36,613 bases of DNA, taken from assembly GCF_002873455.1 (NCBI RefSeq), contig NZ_MCUN01000027.1, positions 1 to 36,613 on the forward strand. The letters are read 5' to 3'. Made by a program: the position numbers and the translations under genes. This DNA comes from Vibrio splendidus (lineage in GTDB: Bacteria; Pseudomonadota; Gammaproteobacteria; Enterobacterales; Vibrionaceae). Numbering within the stretch: the first letter of the stretch is position 1; the number at the start of each line of letters is the position of its first letter. This document shows positions 16,468 through 24,225 of this stretch, piece by piece. The notes beneath the pieces were generated by a model. It saw only the letters and a list, made by a program, of their open reading frames with translations. It made no database searches and was not told the DNA's origin.

Positions 16468-16710
16468 ATGTTGTTGCGTGAATTTAAAGATCACTTCAAA
16501 CGTGGCGACCTAGAATCAGCCATCGCCGTTACTTCTCCCAATAATGATGGGTACTACTTGATGGTACGAAGCAGTAAATGGGGAGTAAACAGCTTCTTAG
16601 AGTCAGATAGAAAGATGCAACCAAGAATGTTCAAGACAAAAATGGCACTGCTCAACGCAGCAAACTCTATAGGCTTCACGTATCAATCCATCGACGTCAC
16701 GCAGCTATAA
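16468..16710 (+). CDS. Small protein of unknown function (80 residues)
   Basis: I do not recognise this protein. It is soluble, basic and predicted alpha/beta, with no signal peptide or membrane segment. Visible parts are an N-terminal amphipathic helix (LLREFKDHFKRGDLESA), a strand pair around GYYLMVRS, and a helix near the C-terminus (KTKMALLNAANSIGF) ending in a strand. It starts 23 bp after the ulaG terminator with only a weak TGGA ribosome-binding site. No neighbour suggests a role. Reality of the gene rests on clean termination, a plausible protein composition and a lack of competing frames. Confidence 0.65.
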   Translation: MLLREFKDHFKRGDLESAIAVTSPNNDGYYLMVRSSKWGVNSFLESDRKMQPRMFKTKMALLNAANSIGFTYQSIDVTQL

Positions 16711-16809
16711 ATAGAATTCACTTACTTATAAAAATCAAAGATCGACAACTAGAAATTACGCACTTATTAACTAGCTAAATAAAACCATACAATAAGCCAT
16801 CAGTTCATT

Positions 16810-17106
16810 TCAGGATTTACGCTTATGAATAAACACTCGAGCTAAGTAAAGCAAAAATATTAGAACGAAATATATCCCTCCACCCCACTCCCACAATGCC
16901 AACATCAAGTCTTCTTTTTCCGCGAGGCGTTGATATTCAAATTGAGATAGATAAGGGTCATCAAAAGGCGAGATCGTCAGAATCCACAAAAATGAAATGA
17001 TAGCAGTAGCGATACCTATTAGTGCATTCAACCCTAACGCTAAAGTTTCCTTTAAAACACAATCCCAACCAGGCCACTTAACAGCCAGATAAAAACCTTT
17101 ATTCAT
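16810..17106 (-). CDS. Small membrane protein of unknown function (98 residues)
   Basis: Unrecognised 98-residue protein with two hydrophobic segments suited to membrane spans (about residues 24-46 and 74-92). They are separated by a charged loop (DDPYLSQFEYQRLAEKEDL), and the tail is basic (HKRKS). The start ATG follows TGAGAA. It is transcribed toward the convergent small gene at 16468 and stands alone. Confidence 0.6.
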   Translation of the reverse strand: MNKGFYLAVKWPGWDCVLKETLALGLNALIGIATAIISFLWILTISPFDDPYLSQFEYQRLAEKEDLMLALWEWGGGIYFVLIFLLYLARVFIHKRKS

Positions 17107-17487
17107 AAATTCTCATTATCAAATGGTACACCTTGCAAAGTTACAGCTGAACTGCGGCATCAGCATGATAGGCATATTACTGCATACCACCTAGCAACCA
17201 GTGGACATTTTAATATTCCAAACTACCGACGCAACAAATAGAACTAAGTAAAACATATAGAACATGGAGTTGCCGTAGTATCTGCATTACACCCAAGCGG
17301 TTTAGTTTACGATGGCCATTTATACTTCACTCAATGACGATATTCCGTCCAAAATCTGCCGAAATTTCCAATAATCGTCATTTCTGCCCTTATTCTCAAA
17401 TTCGACGCAACAGTTTTTAAACTTGATTAAGATACGTTACGCTCTGTTTATACTGAATAAATAGACCTTGAGATATTGAGCAAAGCA
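17107..17487. promoter_or_regulatory. Divergent intergenic region with a 9-bp inverted repeat
   Basis: A 381-bp non-coding gap between the small membrane protein and the AraC-GyrI regulator gene. The only structure I see is an inverted repeat, AATGACGAT at 17333-17341 and ATCGTCATT at 17374-17382, about 105-155 bp upstream of the regulator start. It could be an autoregulatory operator; this is a guess. Confidence 0.35.
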
Positions 17488-18387
17488 ATGAAAGTAGACT
17501 ATCGTAAACGCTTAATTCCGGTGACTCGTTATCTTGAACAACACTTCAACGAACCACTGAACTTGCCAGAAGTCGCCGCATTGGCTAATTTTTCCCCTTA
17601 CCATTTCCACCGTACGTTTAAAGCAGTACAAGGTGAAACGCTAGCAGACTTTATTCGGCGCCTGAGATTAGAAGCTGCAGCTAATGATCTTTTTAAGACC
17701 AAACAACCCATCATCAACATCGCGTTGAATTATGGTTTTTCGTCGTCTCAAAGTTTTGCCAAAGCATTCAAACAACATTTTGGGGTAACACCTACCGCAT
17801 TCCGGGATTGTGTGGATTATCAAGCATTTTCAGAGCTAACCCGAAGTAGCAAGATTGGACACTCATTGCGCAAGAATGGAAACGTAATAACCGAGAGCAA
17901 TTCATATACTGACTCCGAACTTTCAACATGGAGTATGACAATGAAAACGCAACAATTCGAACCATCAAAACTAGCGTATGTACGAGTGACTGGTCCCTAT
18001 GGGCAAGGTTATGACGAAGCAAGCAGTCGTCTTTACCAATGGGCCGAAATGAAAGGATTAGCGGGCAACGGCTGCATCTTTATTTATCATGACAATCCGG
18101 AAATCACCCCAACAGATAAGTGCCGAACAGACATCTGCTTGATGGTCTCAGACGACACTGAAGTGCCAAGTGGGATCGAATTGAAAGATTTTCCCGGTGG
18201 GCAATATGCAGTGATGAGACAAAACATCACCGAGCCAAGCCAATACGCCAAAGCATGGGATGATCTAATGAGTAATGTCATTGAGTCCGGCATCGAAACC
18301 GAAGACCGACCTTGTTTTGAGCTCTACCACAGCTACGATCCGCAAACTCAACATTCAGACGTCAGCTTCTGCACTGCTATTAAATAA
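17488..18387 (+). CDS. AraC-family regulator with GyrI-like ligand domain
   Basis: Predicted transcription factor of the Rob/SoxS-type class with an effector-binding tail. The 299-residue protein has an N-terminal AraC DNA-binding domain with two helix-turn-helices (about residues 8-105; LPEVAALANFSPYHFHRTFKAVQGET and INIALNYGFSSSQSFAKAFKQHFGVTPTAFR). After a variable linker it has a GyrI/SbmC-like domain (from about 152, KLAYVRVTGPYG through the ICLMVSD and PGGQYAVM segments). Such proteins often sense amphipathic drugs or cationic compounds. The ATG at 17488 is preferred over an upstream TTG at 17476. A terminator follows at 18407. Confidence 0.9.
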   Translation: MKVDYRKRLIPVTRYLEQHFNEPLNLPEVAALANFSPYHFHRTFKAVQGETLADFIRRLRLEAAANDLFKTKQPIINIALNYGFSSSQSFAKAFKQHFGVTPTAFRDCVDYQAFSELTRSSKIGHSLRKNGNVITESNSYTDSELSTWSMTMKTQQFEPSKLAYVRVTGPYGQGYDEASSRLYQWAEMKGLAGNGCIFIYHDNPEITPTDKCRTDICLMVSDDTEVPSGIELKDFPGGQYAVMRQNITEPSQYAKAWDDLMSNVIESGIETEDRPCFELYHSYDPQTQHSDVSFCTAIK

Positions 18388-18406
18388 CAAAACAAAATTC
18401 AGTAAC

Positions 18407-18429
18407 AAAGCCTACCTCGCGTAGGCTTT
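18407..18429. terminator. Terminator between the AraC-GyrI gene and the secreted-protein gene
   Basis: AAAGCCTAC (18407-18415) pairs perfectly with GTAGGCTTT (18421-18429) across CTCGC. It is A-flanked on the left and T-ended on the right, so it can serve both converging genes. Confidence 0.75.
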
Positions 18430-18495
18430 CCGCCTTCTGTTACCCATTCGTTTTTCTCCGAATATCGTTGCTCCATTTCACCAGCTTACACTTAT

Positions 18496-20730
18496 CTAAT
18501 AGAGCAAGAACAATCCTTCATAACCACCAATCTCTATTTCATTCACATATTCCCCGATGTTGCCGTTTGCATCTACAGGCTTCATTGGAACATCCAGAGT
18601 AATAGTCAGTTTTGGCGCATTATAAAAGCTCACATTCTTACCATTGAAATCGGTACGATACAGCACTCGCCCCTTGTCAAATTCTCGTGCAAGTACCATA
18701 TCTTCAGGGCCACCAGCTACGACCGAGCGCTCAGACTGATACAAGAAATAAGTGTAAGTGGCAGACAGGTTTGTCAACCCATTGGGTAGGTCGGCGTGCA
18801 CCACTTCATTCATCGACGCGTCGCCAACAATCGTGTAGTCCGCTGGCTCAGGTGTATTGGTTGACATCATCAAAGGGATCGCATTAAAACCTTCAGGTAT
18901 TAGACCGCTAGGCTCACCTAAATCGATGGCCAATAACGAACTGGGTTGGTAAGCCACATTTTTCGGTACACCACTCTTCCAGAAGTTATCTGGCGTTGTA
19001 TTTTCACTTCCATAGACATAACCATTGTTCCATTGATGGAAAAAGCTGTATTGCGAGTGGTGATTAAGGTAGTAAATGGCAAGGGTTGAGTACTGATCTT
19101 GTTTCCAATTTTGTTCGCTATTACCAAAGAAATGCACCTTTCCGAAACGGGTCGTTGCTTGATAAATCACGCTCTGACCAGCATACGCCAACGCAGAGTT
19201 ATCCCAAGATTTTGAGATACCTGAGTAACCACTGAAACCGGAAGATGGAAACAGATAATGCTCTCTCAGGTACAAAGAGCCTGCTTCAGTAAGGTGGGAT
19301 TGACCATTTCGGCCAAGTAGGTTGGCGGTTCCAATGTTCAATGCAATCAACGCATCACTATTTAGAGATGAAAGGTTTTTCAAGAAATTAGAAAACTGCG
19401 TTTTGTAGAGTTTATCTGTTTGTGTCGACCCTACGATTGAACCCAGTTCTTGAATGGTGCCACCAGAGTGAACATAGAATTGATTTTCGCCGAGCAGTTT
19501 ATTGGTATCATCATTGTAAGCACCATTGAGCCCTTGTTCAGCCCAGGTTTCCTGGTAGTAAGCATGCATTGCAGCCAAGTAGTCCGAGTTAGCAACATTA
19601 GTTAATGCCCATGAAGAGTTCTGGTCCCACATTCGACCAAACGGAATGACGCGTGACTCCCAACGAAATCGAGCGGTGGCATTCTTATTAGTGCGATTTT
19701 TATATTCACTTTGTGACAAGTAATTGTCTTGATTTAGATCGGCCGATACATCAAAACCGCGGATCTTACGCCATTGGCTAATAGCCATACCATCAGGTGT
19801 TGTAACAGGAGCAGCCGTTAATTTCACCACTGGAAAACTGTTTTTCAGCTTAACTTCCTTAAGACGAGGCCTGTCTTCAATATTGTCGCCTTGCCAACGA
19901 ATTCTCACCACATACAAACGCCCACCGTCACGCACGAAGGTTGAACCAAAGTATTGGCCTCCACCATAACTTGCACCACTGCCATCATGCGTTGTCGCTC
20001 TCACCCAATCCGCTGGCGGATTCCAAAGTACAGCTTGATTCTTGCTCATGTTGAGCGTTTTATCTTTCTTCAAATCCAACACAGCCCACTGTGATACTTG
20101 CCCATGGGCATCAATCGCGGTTGGGTATTCAAGCCAAAACTCACCACCAGTTGCAAACTGAGAGAACTTCAACGTCAACCTATCGAATTGCTCAGCGTGA
20201 TAGACATAAAGCGCCCCGCCTTGTTCGAAGTTTTCAAATACATCAGCGTCCCACGGTGGTGCTTGATAGAGCCAGAAACCAGCATGATCTTCACTTGCGG
20301 TATAGCCCACGATCATAGGTTTACGATTAAGGAGAGTGTTTTCGCCGTGGGCTTTATCAACTTCAGCAATCACAGAGTCTTCAGAGAAGTGCAGAAAAAA
20401 GTCTTCAAAATTAGCACCATCTAGTTCTGCGCTATTACGAAGAGCATTTTCTAACGAGCCAGAATTAACGTCTAATTTTTGGTTATACATGTAGCCAATC
20501 GCTGTTGTACGCTCATTGTCGGCTTTGTTTGCGTAAGAACCAAATACGATGTCACTGTTTTCTATTTCCCAATCAATGACGTCATGTTCCGATATTGGAG
20601 AATCGCTTAGATCAACACCTTGCTCGTGTAATCCGGGTAATACAATCGCGGTGCCTGCAGCGGAAGAGCCATTGGCAATGAGATATGAAGGAATGAGTGC
20701 TAGTAACCATAAAATATAGGTTTTCATCAT
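18496..20730 (-). CDS. Large secreted protein with EF-hand, putative glycoside-hydrolase-like
   Basis: Unrecognised 744-residue exported protein. Residues 1 to about 20 form a signal peptide (MMKTY followed by a hydrophobic core). Residues 331-342 are a canonical EF-hand calcium loop (DLNQDNYLSQSE, with ligands at positions 1, 3, 5, 9 and 12). The region after about residue 350 resembles TIM-barrel hydrolases. It contains the acidic strand-end motif GLNGAYNDD, later VHFFGNSEQNW and FFHQW, and finally REFDKGRVLYRTDFNG followed by a terminal beta domain with DANGNIG. This pattern recalls hypothetical glycosyl-hydrolase-like families, but I cannot place it. The start has AGGAAGTTTAA. It has no operon partner and a 574-bp upstream gap. 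Function is inference; gene and export are well supported. Confidence 0.85.
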   Translation of the reverse strand: MMKTYILWLLALIPSYLIANGSSAAGTAIVLPGLHEQGVDLSDSPISEHDVIDWEIENSDIVFGSYANKADNERTTAIGYMYNQKLDVNSGSLENALRNSAELDGANFEDFFLHFSEDSVIAEVDKAHGENTLLNRKPMIVGYTASEDHAGFWLYQAPPWDADVFENFEQGGALYVYHAEQFDRLTLKFSQFATGGEFWLEYPTAIDAHGQVSQWAVLDLKKDKTLNMSKNQAVLWNPPADWVRATTHDGSGASYGGGQYFGSTFVRDGGRLYVVRIRWQGDNIEDRPRLKEVKLKNSFPVVKLTAAPVTTPDGMAISQWRKIRGFDVSADLNQDNYLSQSEYKNRTNKNATARFRWESRVIPFGRMWDQNSSWALTNVANSDYLAAMHAYYQETWAEQGLNGAYNDDTNKLLGENQFYVHSGGTIQELGSIVGSTQTDKLYKTQFSNFLKNLSSLNSDALIALNIGTANLLGRNGQSHLTEAGSLYLREHYLFPSSGFSGYSGISKSWDNSALAYAGQSVIYQATTRFGKVHFFGNSEQNWKQDQYSTLAIYYLNHHSQYSFFHQWNNGYVYGSENTTPDNFWKSGVPKNVAYQPSSLLAIDLGEPSGLIPEGFNAIPLMMSTNTPEPADYTIVGDASMNEVVHADLPNGLTNLSATYTYFLYQSERSVVAGGPEDMVLAREFDKGRVLYRTDFNGKNVSFYNAPKLTITLDVPMKPVDANGNIGEYVNEIEIGGYEGLFLLY

Positions 20731-21304
20731 TTAAACTTCCTAATCGATACCATCGTTACTCAAAATATGAGACGGAAAGTCAGCCAACTTACGTGTCAAT
20801 TTAGGAATCAAAATACGAAAAAAGTATTGTCTAGAAAGTTATATTCTTCAAGAATCAAACAGCTTAGTTTCATTCGTAACGGCAAATCACACTTAATACC
20901 TGCTAAGAATCAAAGCATTAAAAAAATCTAAATATTTGTGATTTTAATTTCGGTAATGAACCAAGTGATGGTATTAGATAATGGTCAGCGGCTTTTTATT
21001 CTCAAAATGAGAATACACGCTCTAAATGAGATGGCAGAGTTCGATAAAGGATACACACTCAACTTTCTAGGACAATGAATGACCTGTTTCATATTGAGAG
21101 AAAAAGCTGGTCATTTTGGGCACTACCTTGATCAAGTTTTAGCATACAAGTTGGCACCGTTTCTGAGAAAACACTCAAGTATTGGCACCATGCTCTACTA
21201 ACTGAAAGCTCGACGTCTAAAAAGCTGGAAGTAAGATACGAAAGACGAAAACTGCTTAACGTCATATTAACTAACCACTAAAAACTGGTATCTATAAAGG
21301 CTAT
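20731..21304. other. 574-bp intergenic region with two short palindromes
   Basis: No protein of 60 or more residues is encoded here on either strand. It should contain the promoter of the secreted-protein gene. Two odd-centred palindromes are visible: ATTCTT-C-AAGAAT at 20843-20855 and TATTCTCA-AAA-TGAGAATA at 20997-21015. The region is AT-rich. I see no tRNA or recognisable small-RNA signature, though an unannotated small RNA cannot be excluded. Confidence 0.4.
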
Positions 21305-21643
21305 TCACAGCCTCCTGTTCCACTTCCCTTGATGGTCTCGGTCGCAATTTTCCTGTGTATCGTAGCTAACATGCTTATCGATATTCTTCAGTTGAATCCC
21401 AACTTGATTGAACGCTTGTTGGATTGCCGCAGAGACACTCTGTTGACCTTCGCCATTTAAGAAGTTCGTTCTATTTTGGTTGGTATCGAATACACAGACA
21501 ATTTTCAAACTTTGTGGGAATGAAGAGAAGTTGACCGAGTGAGTCACCCACAAAAAACCATCGAAGCCTTTCAGCGTATCTTCACAAATATCATTTAACA
21601 CATCTCTGATTTGATTTTCGATCTTCTTGTCTGATTTACGCAT
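21305..21643 (-). CDS. Conserved-looking protein of unknown function (112 residues)
   Basis: Soluble 112-residue protein. I recall similar Vibrio proteins carrying a doubtful Fis-family label, but no Fis-type helix-turn-helix is visible. It has a charged N-terminal helix (KKIENQIRDVLNDICEDTL), a strand-rich middle (GFLWVTHSVNFSSFPQSLKIVCVFDTN) and a C-terminal part with VGIQLKNIDKHVSYDTQENC. The start ATG follows AGGAA. A hairpin with five unpaired A in its loop lies just upstream (21662-21684). No functional clue from neighbours. Confidence 0.75.
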   Translation of the reverse strand: MRKSDKKIENQIRDVLNDICEDTLKGFDGFLWVTHSVNFSSFPQSLKIVCVFDTNQNRTNFLNGEGQQSVSAAIQQAFNQVGIQLKNIDKHVSYDTQENCDRDHQGKWNRRL

Positions 21644-21661
21644 GCGGCAAAGTTCCTATTT

Positions 21662-21684
21662 AAAACCTTAAAAAATAAGGTTTT
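21662..21684. other. AT-rich hairpin upstream of the 112-residue gene
   Basis: AAAACCTTA (21662-21670) pairs with TAAGGTTTT (21676-21684) around five A. On the plus strand it is followed by a further T and reads like a weak terminator. On the minus strand it lies about 20-40 nt before the start codon, where it could form in the 5' untranslated region. Confidence 0.4.
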
Positions 21685-21777
21685 TCTGTCAATATTGTCT
21701 TAACCGACATTGGACACTGTGGCGGTTTCAAATGCAAAGTATTTATTGGGAGAGTCGGCTAGAAGATATAGAGGAAA

Positions 21778-21820
21778 CGCCTCCTGCTTGATCACTGACA
21801 AGGCTATCAAGCATGAGGCG
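21778..21820 (-). terminator. Probable terminator of the monooxygenase-oxidoreductase pair
   Basis: Arms CGCCTC-N2-GCTTGAT (21778-21792) and ATCAAGC-N2-GAGGCG (21806-21820) pair with a 2-nt internal mismatch and a 13-nt loop, 21 bp after the oxidoreductase stop. The T-run in the minus direction is weak, so efficiency is uncertain. Confidence 0.5.
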
Positions 21821-21841
21821 AATATAGAATTGACTAAGACA

Positions 21842-22816
21842 CTAACTCGCCGCGAGCTCCCAATCGGTCAATAGCTTCATGATTACGCGCGAGTCTTGAT
21901 GGGTCGCCATTGGCGCAGCAAGTTGTGTGTCACCTCGCTCAACTGCTTGGCGAATATTACGAACTTGATAGTGGAAACCGTCGCCTTGGGCTGCAACTTT
22001 CACTTCACGTGTCGACGTTTCATAGATCTCAACCGTGAATGTATTGTCTTCGGTCGGTAGCCATGGGTTGGTGTCGAGTGTGATACAGCCTTTGCTGCCT
22101 AGAATCGTGAAGCCATGCTTTAAGCCGTGGTCTTCTGCTGTATGGATTTGAGCAGTGAAGTGGTCGTTGAAGCGCATCATTGCAGATGATTCACAGATAT
22201 TGCCATCTTGGCCTCGTCGACCGATTGCAGAGATCTGTACATCATCGAACACGCTCTCGCCAGATTGCTGCTGCGCAACAGAATGAATCAGCGACATTGG
22301 ATAACAACCCAAATTGTACAACGCGCCTTTGCTCGCAGGATTCACGAACTGATCAATCGCCGCAACGTAGGAACCTTGGATTGAGCGCACTTCGCCAATC
22401 TCACCTGTCGCTAATTCTTGATGAAGCTTGGCAATCAATGGATGGTTTAAGTACATCAAACCTTCAGCGAAGAATACGCCCGCTTCTTTTACCGCTTGCA
22501 GAGCTTGCTCGGTTTTTTCCATATCAACCGATAACGATTTTTCACACAGGATCGCTTTGCCTTTTTGAGCCGCTTTAATCACGTATTCGTGGTGAACGTG
22601 GTTTGGCAGAGCGATGTAGATAATGTCGACTGACTCATCTTCAATCAGGGCTTCATAGCTGTTGAAGGTTCGTGTTGGTTGATACTGCTCAGCAAACTCA
22701 TTGAGTGTTTTTTCTGTGCGCCCTGCGACGGCATACAGTTCACTTTGAGCATCGCCTTTGATCGCATCAGCCATTACGCCTGAGATAAAGCTGGTTCCTA
22801 GGATTCCCCATTTCAT
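21842..22816 (-). CDS. Gfo/Idh/MocA-family NAD(P)-dependent oxidoreductase
   Basis: Predicted dehydrogenase or reductase acting on a sugar, inositol or related polyol/diketone. The 324-residue protein has an N-terminal Rossmann fold (GILGTSFISG, residues 4-13) and the family EK motif in ILCEKSLSVD, whose Lys is usually catalytic. The C-terminal alpha/beta domain includes YNLGCYPMSLIHSV. The start lies 3 bp after the stop of the monooxygenase gene, and its AGGAG site is within that gene's last codons. The two are therefore translationally coupled and share a promoter next to a LysR gene. Substrate not identifiable. Confidence 0.9.
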   Translation of the reverse strand: MKWGILGTSFISGVMADAIKGDAQSELYAVAGRTEKTLNEFAEQYQPTRTFNSYEALIEDESVDIIYIALPNHVHHEYVIKAAQKGKAILCEKSLSVDMEKTEQALQAVKEAGVFFAEGLMYLNHPLIAKLHQELATGEIGEVRSIQGSYVAAIDQFVNPASKGALYNLGCYPMSLIHSVAQQQSGESVFDDVQISAIGRRGQDGNICESSAMMRFNDHFTAQIHTAEDHGLKHGFTILGSKGCITLDTNPWLPTEDNTFTVEIYETSTREVKVAAQGDGFHYQVRNIRQAVERGDTQLAAPMATHQDSRVIMKLLTDWELAAS

Positions 22817-22819
22817 TGC

Positions 22820-23134
22820 TTATTTCTCCTGCTCTTGTGATTCAAGCTGCGTTTCGAACGCTTGAACCAATTCGGTAATATCACGCTCGATAAATGCTTG
22901 CGTATGAGGCATTCCAAAGTGCTGATTAATTGCTTCGCGGTTAACGTATTGTTCCAGCAAGATCACGCGATCGCTTTGGTTTTGATCATAGGTTGCAATC
23001 GCTTGTAAGCAGCCCGGCTCACTCTGCATATCTAGGCAAAACTGTTCGATGGCTTCAATCGCAGCCTCACGATCAATGTTGGTTTTAATCTTAAGTTCAG
23101 CAGTAACAAAGATGGTTTCATTCGTTTGAGGCAT
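22820..23134 (-). CDS. Antibiotic biosynthesis monooxygenase-domain protein (YgiN-like)
   Basis: A 104-residue ferredoxin-like alpha/beta protein of the ABM family, which includes the quinol monooxygenase YgiN and heme-degrading enzymes. Typical signs are the opening strand (FVTAELKIKTNIDREAAIEAI), the SEPGCLQAIATYD segment, VILLEQYVNREAINQHFGMPH, and a final helix. It probably forms a dimer. It is the first gene of a two-gene operon with the oxidoreductase and is divergent from a LysR regulator. The ATG follows AAGAGCG. Confidence 0.87.
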   Translation of the reverse strand: MPQTNETIFVTAELKIKTNIDREAAIEAIEQFCLDMQSEPGCLQAIATYDQNQSDRVILLEQYVNREAINQHFGMPHTQAFIERDITELVQAFETQLESQEQEK

Positions 23135-23193
23135 TTCACGCTCTTATTTTAGTTAATTATCGGTTTGCCATTAATATAATTAACCCCTAATAA

Positions 23194-23227
23194 TTGATAA
23201 ACTCAACTTTTGTTTATTGTTTATCAA
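23194..23227. promoter_or_regulatory. Inverted repeat between the LysR gene and the monooxygenase operon
   Basis: TTGATAAAC (23194-23202) is repeated in inverted form as GTTTATCAA (23219-23227), with 16 bp between, in the 106-bp divergent promoter region. A partial third half-site (GTTTATTG) lies at 23212. It is a strong candidate operator for the adjacent LysR protein. Confidence 0.55.
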
Positions 23228-23240
23228 CTAGGAGTGTTTA

Positions 23241-24179
23241 ATGGATAAGTTAACCAGCATGAAAGTCTTCGTTTACGTAGTGGAGCAAGGCAGCTTTCGC
23301 AGTGCCGCCAACCACTTCAACCTGTCGGCGACCATGATCAGTAAACATGTCCATCATCTTGAAACGAACCTCAACTCTCAACTGATTCATCGCACCACGC
23401 GTAAGCAGTCTTTAACCGATTCAGGTCAGCTTTATTATCGAGAATGTAAGCGAATTCTCGAAGACATCAGCAACGCTGAAAACCTGATTCAAACCTTAGA
23501 AAACCAGCCTCAAGGCACGGTAAAAATAAACTGCCCAGTCACCTACGGAAACAAGGTGCTTGCCCCGATTGTGGCTAAGTTCCTCGCGCATCACCCAACG
23601 ATTAATGTCGAACTCGTACTGAACAACGATCTTGTTGATCCTTATTCATCCGATATTGATTTGATCGTGCGAATTGGTGACCTGTCTGATTCCAGTTTAG
23701 TCGCCAGATACTTAGGGGATTATGAGATGTGTTACTGCGCGGCTCCTGAGTACCTTAATCAACATGCTGAGATTCGTATGTTGGAAGACCTTGCGCAACA
23801 CCCATCGCTTGGATTCAGCTATAGCAGCCGTCGTGATGTGAATGGTCGTGATACTCACGTACGTAACAATCAAAACAGTGAGTCGCAACTCCTAGCCCCT
23901 CAGAACCACCAAGCAACGCATAGCGCGGGGAACAAAGGACAAGTGCGTTTGATGTCGAACAATGGGGATGTGTTGCGATATGCTGCCCTTCAAGGCGTAG
24001 GCGTGTTGTTACAGCCGACTATCTTAGTTGCCGAAGAAATTGAGCGTGGAATGCTATTGGAGATCTTGCCCGGCATGGCACCTTTCCCTAAGCCGATTCA
24101 CTTACTCTACAAAACCAAGCAACTGTCGTTGAAGAACAGAACCTTTGTCGAGTTTTTGTTAGCCGAGCTTGCTGAATAA
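23241..24179 (+). CDS. LysR-family transcriptional regulator
   Basis: The 312-residue regulator has an N-terminal winged helix-turn-helix (residues 1-60; MDKLTSMKVFVYVVEQGSFRSAANHFNLSATMISKHVHHLE is summarised here by its GSFRSAA and LSATMISKHV parts). The periplasmic-binding-like effector domain starts at about 90. Around residues 198-226 there is a polar Asn/Gln/His-rich stretch longer than usual for this subfamily. The start follows AGGAG. It is divergent from the monooxygenase-oxidoreductase pair, which it probably regulates. The inducer is unknown. Confidence 0.92.
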   Translation: MDKLTSMKVFVYVVEQGSFRSAANHFNLSATMISKHVHHLETNLNSQLIHRTTRKQSLTDSGQLYYRECKRILEDISNAENLIQTLENQPQGTVKINCPVTYGNKVLAPIVAKFLAHHPTINVELVLNNDLVDPYSSDIDLIVRIGDLSDSSLVARYLGDYEMCYCAAPEYLNQHAEIRMLEDLAQHPSLGFSYSSRRDVNGRDTHVRNNQNSESQLLAPQNHQATHSAGNKGQVRLMSNNGDVLRYAALQGVGVLLQPTILVAEEIERGMLLEILPGMAPFPKPIHLLYKTKQLSLKNRTFVEFLLAELAE

Positions 24180-24225
24180 CTAAGGTGACCTAAGTAATCA
24201 GGGGTATTTGAAGCAACTATGAACG

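Noticed and set aside
20997..21015. Palindrome TATTCTCA-AAA-TGAGAATA as a Fur box
   Set aside because: The half-sites are inverted relative to the Fur consensus (TGAGAAT should precede ATTCTCA), so I report only an unassigned palindrome.
22180..22578. 132-residue open frame on the plus strand
   Set aside because: Antisense to the Gfo/Idh/MocA oxidoreductase gene; its Arg/His/Ser/Gln-rich composition is typical of a reverse-frame shadow.
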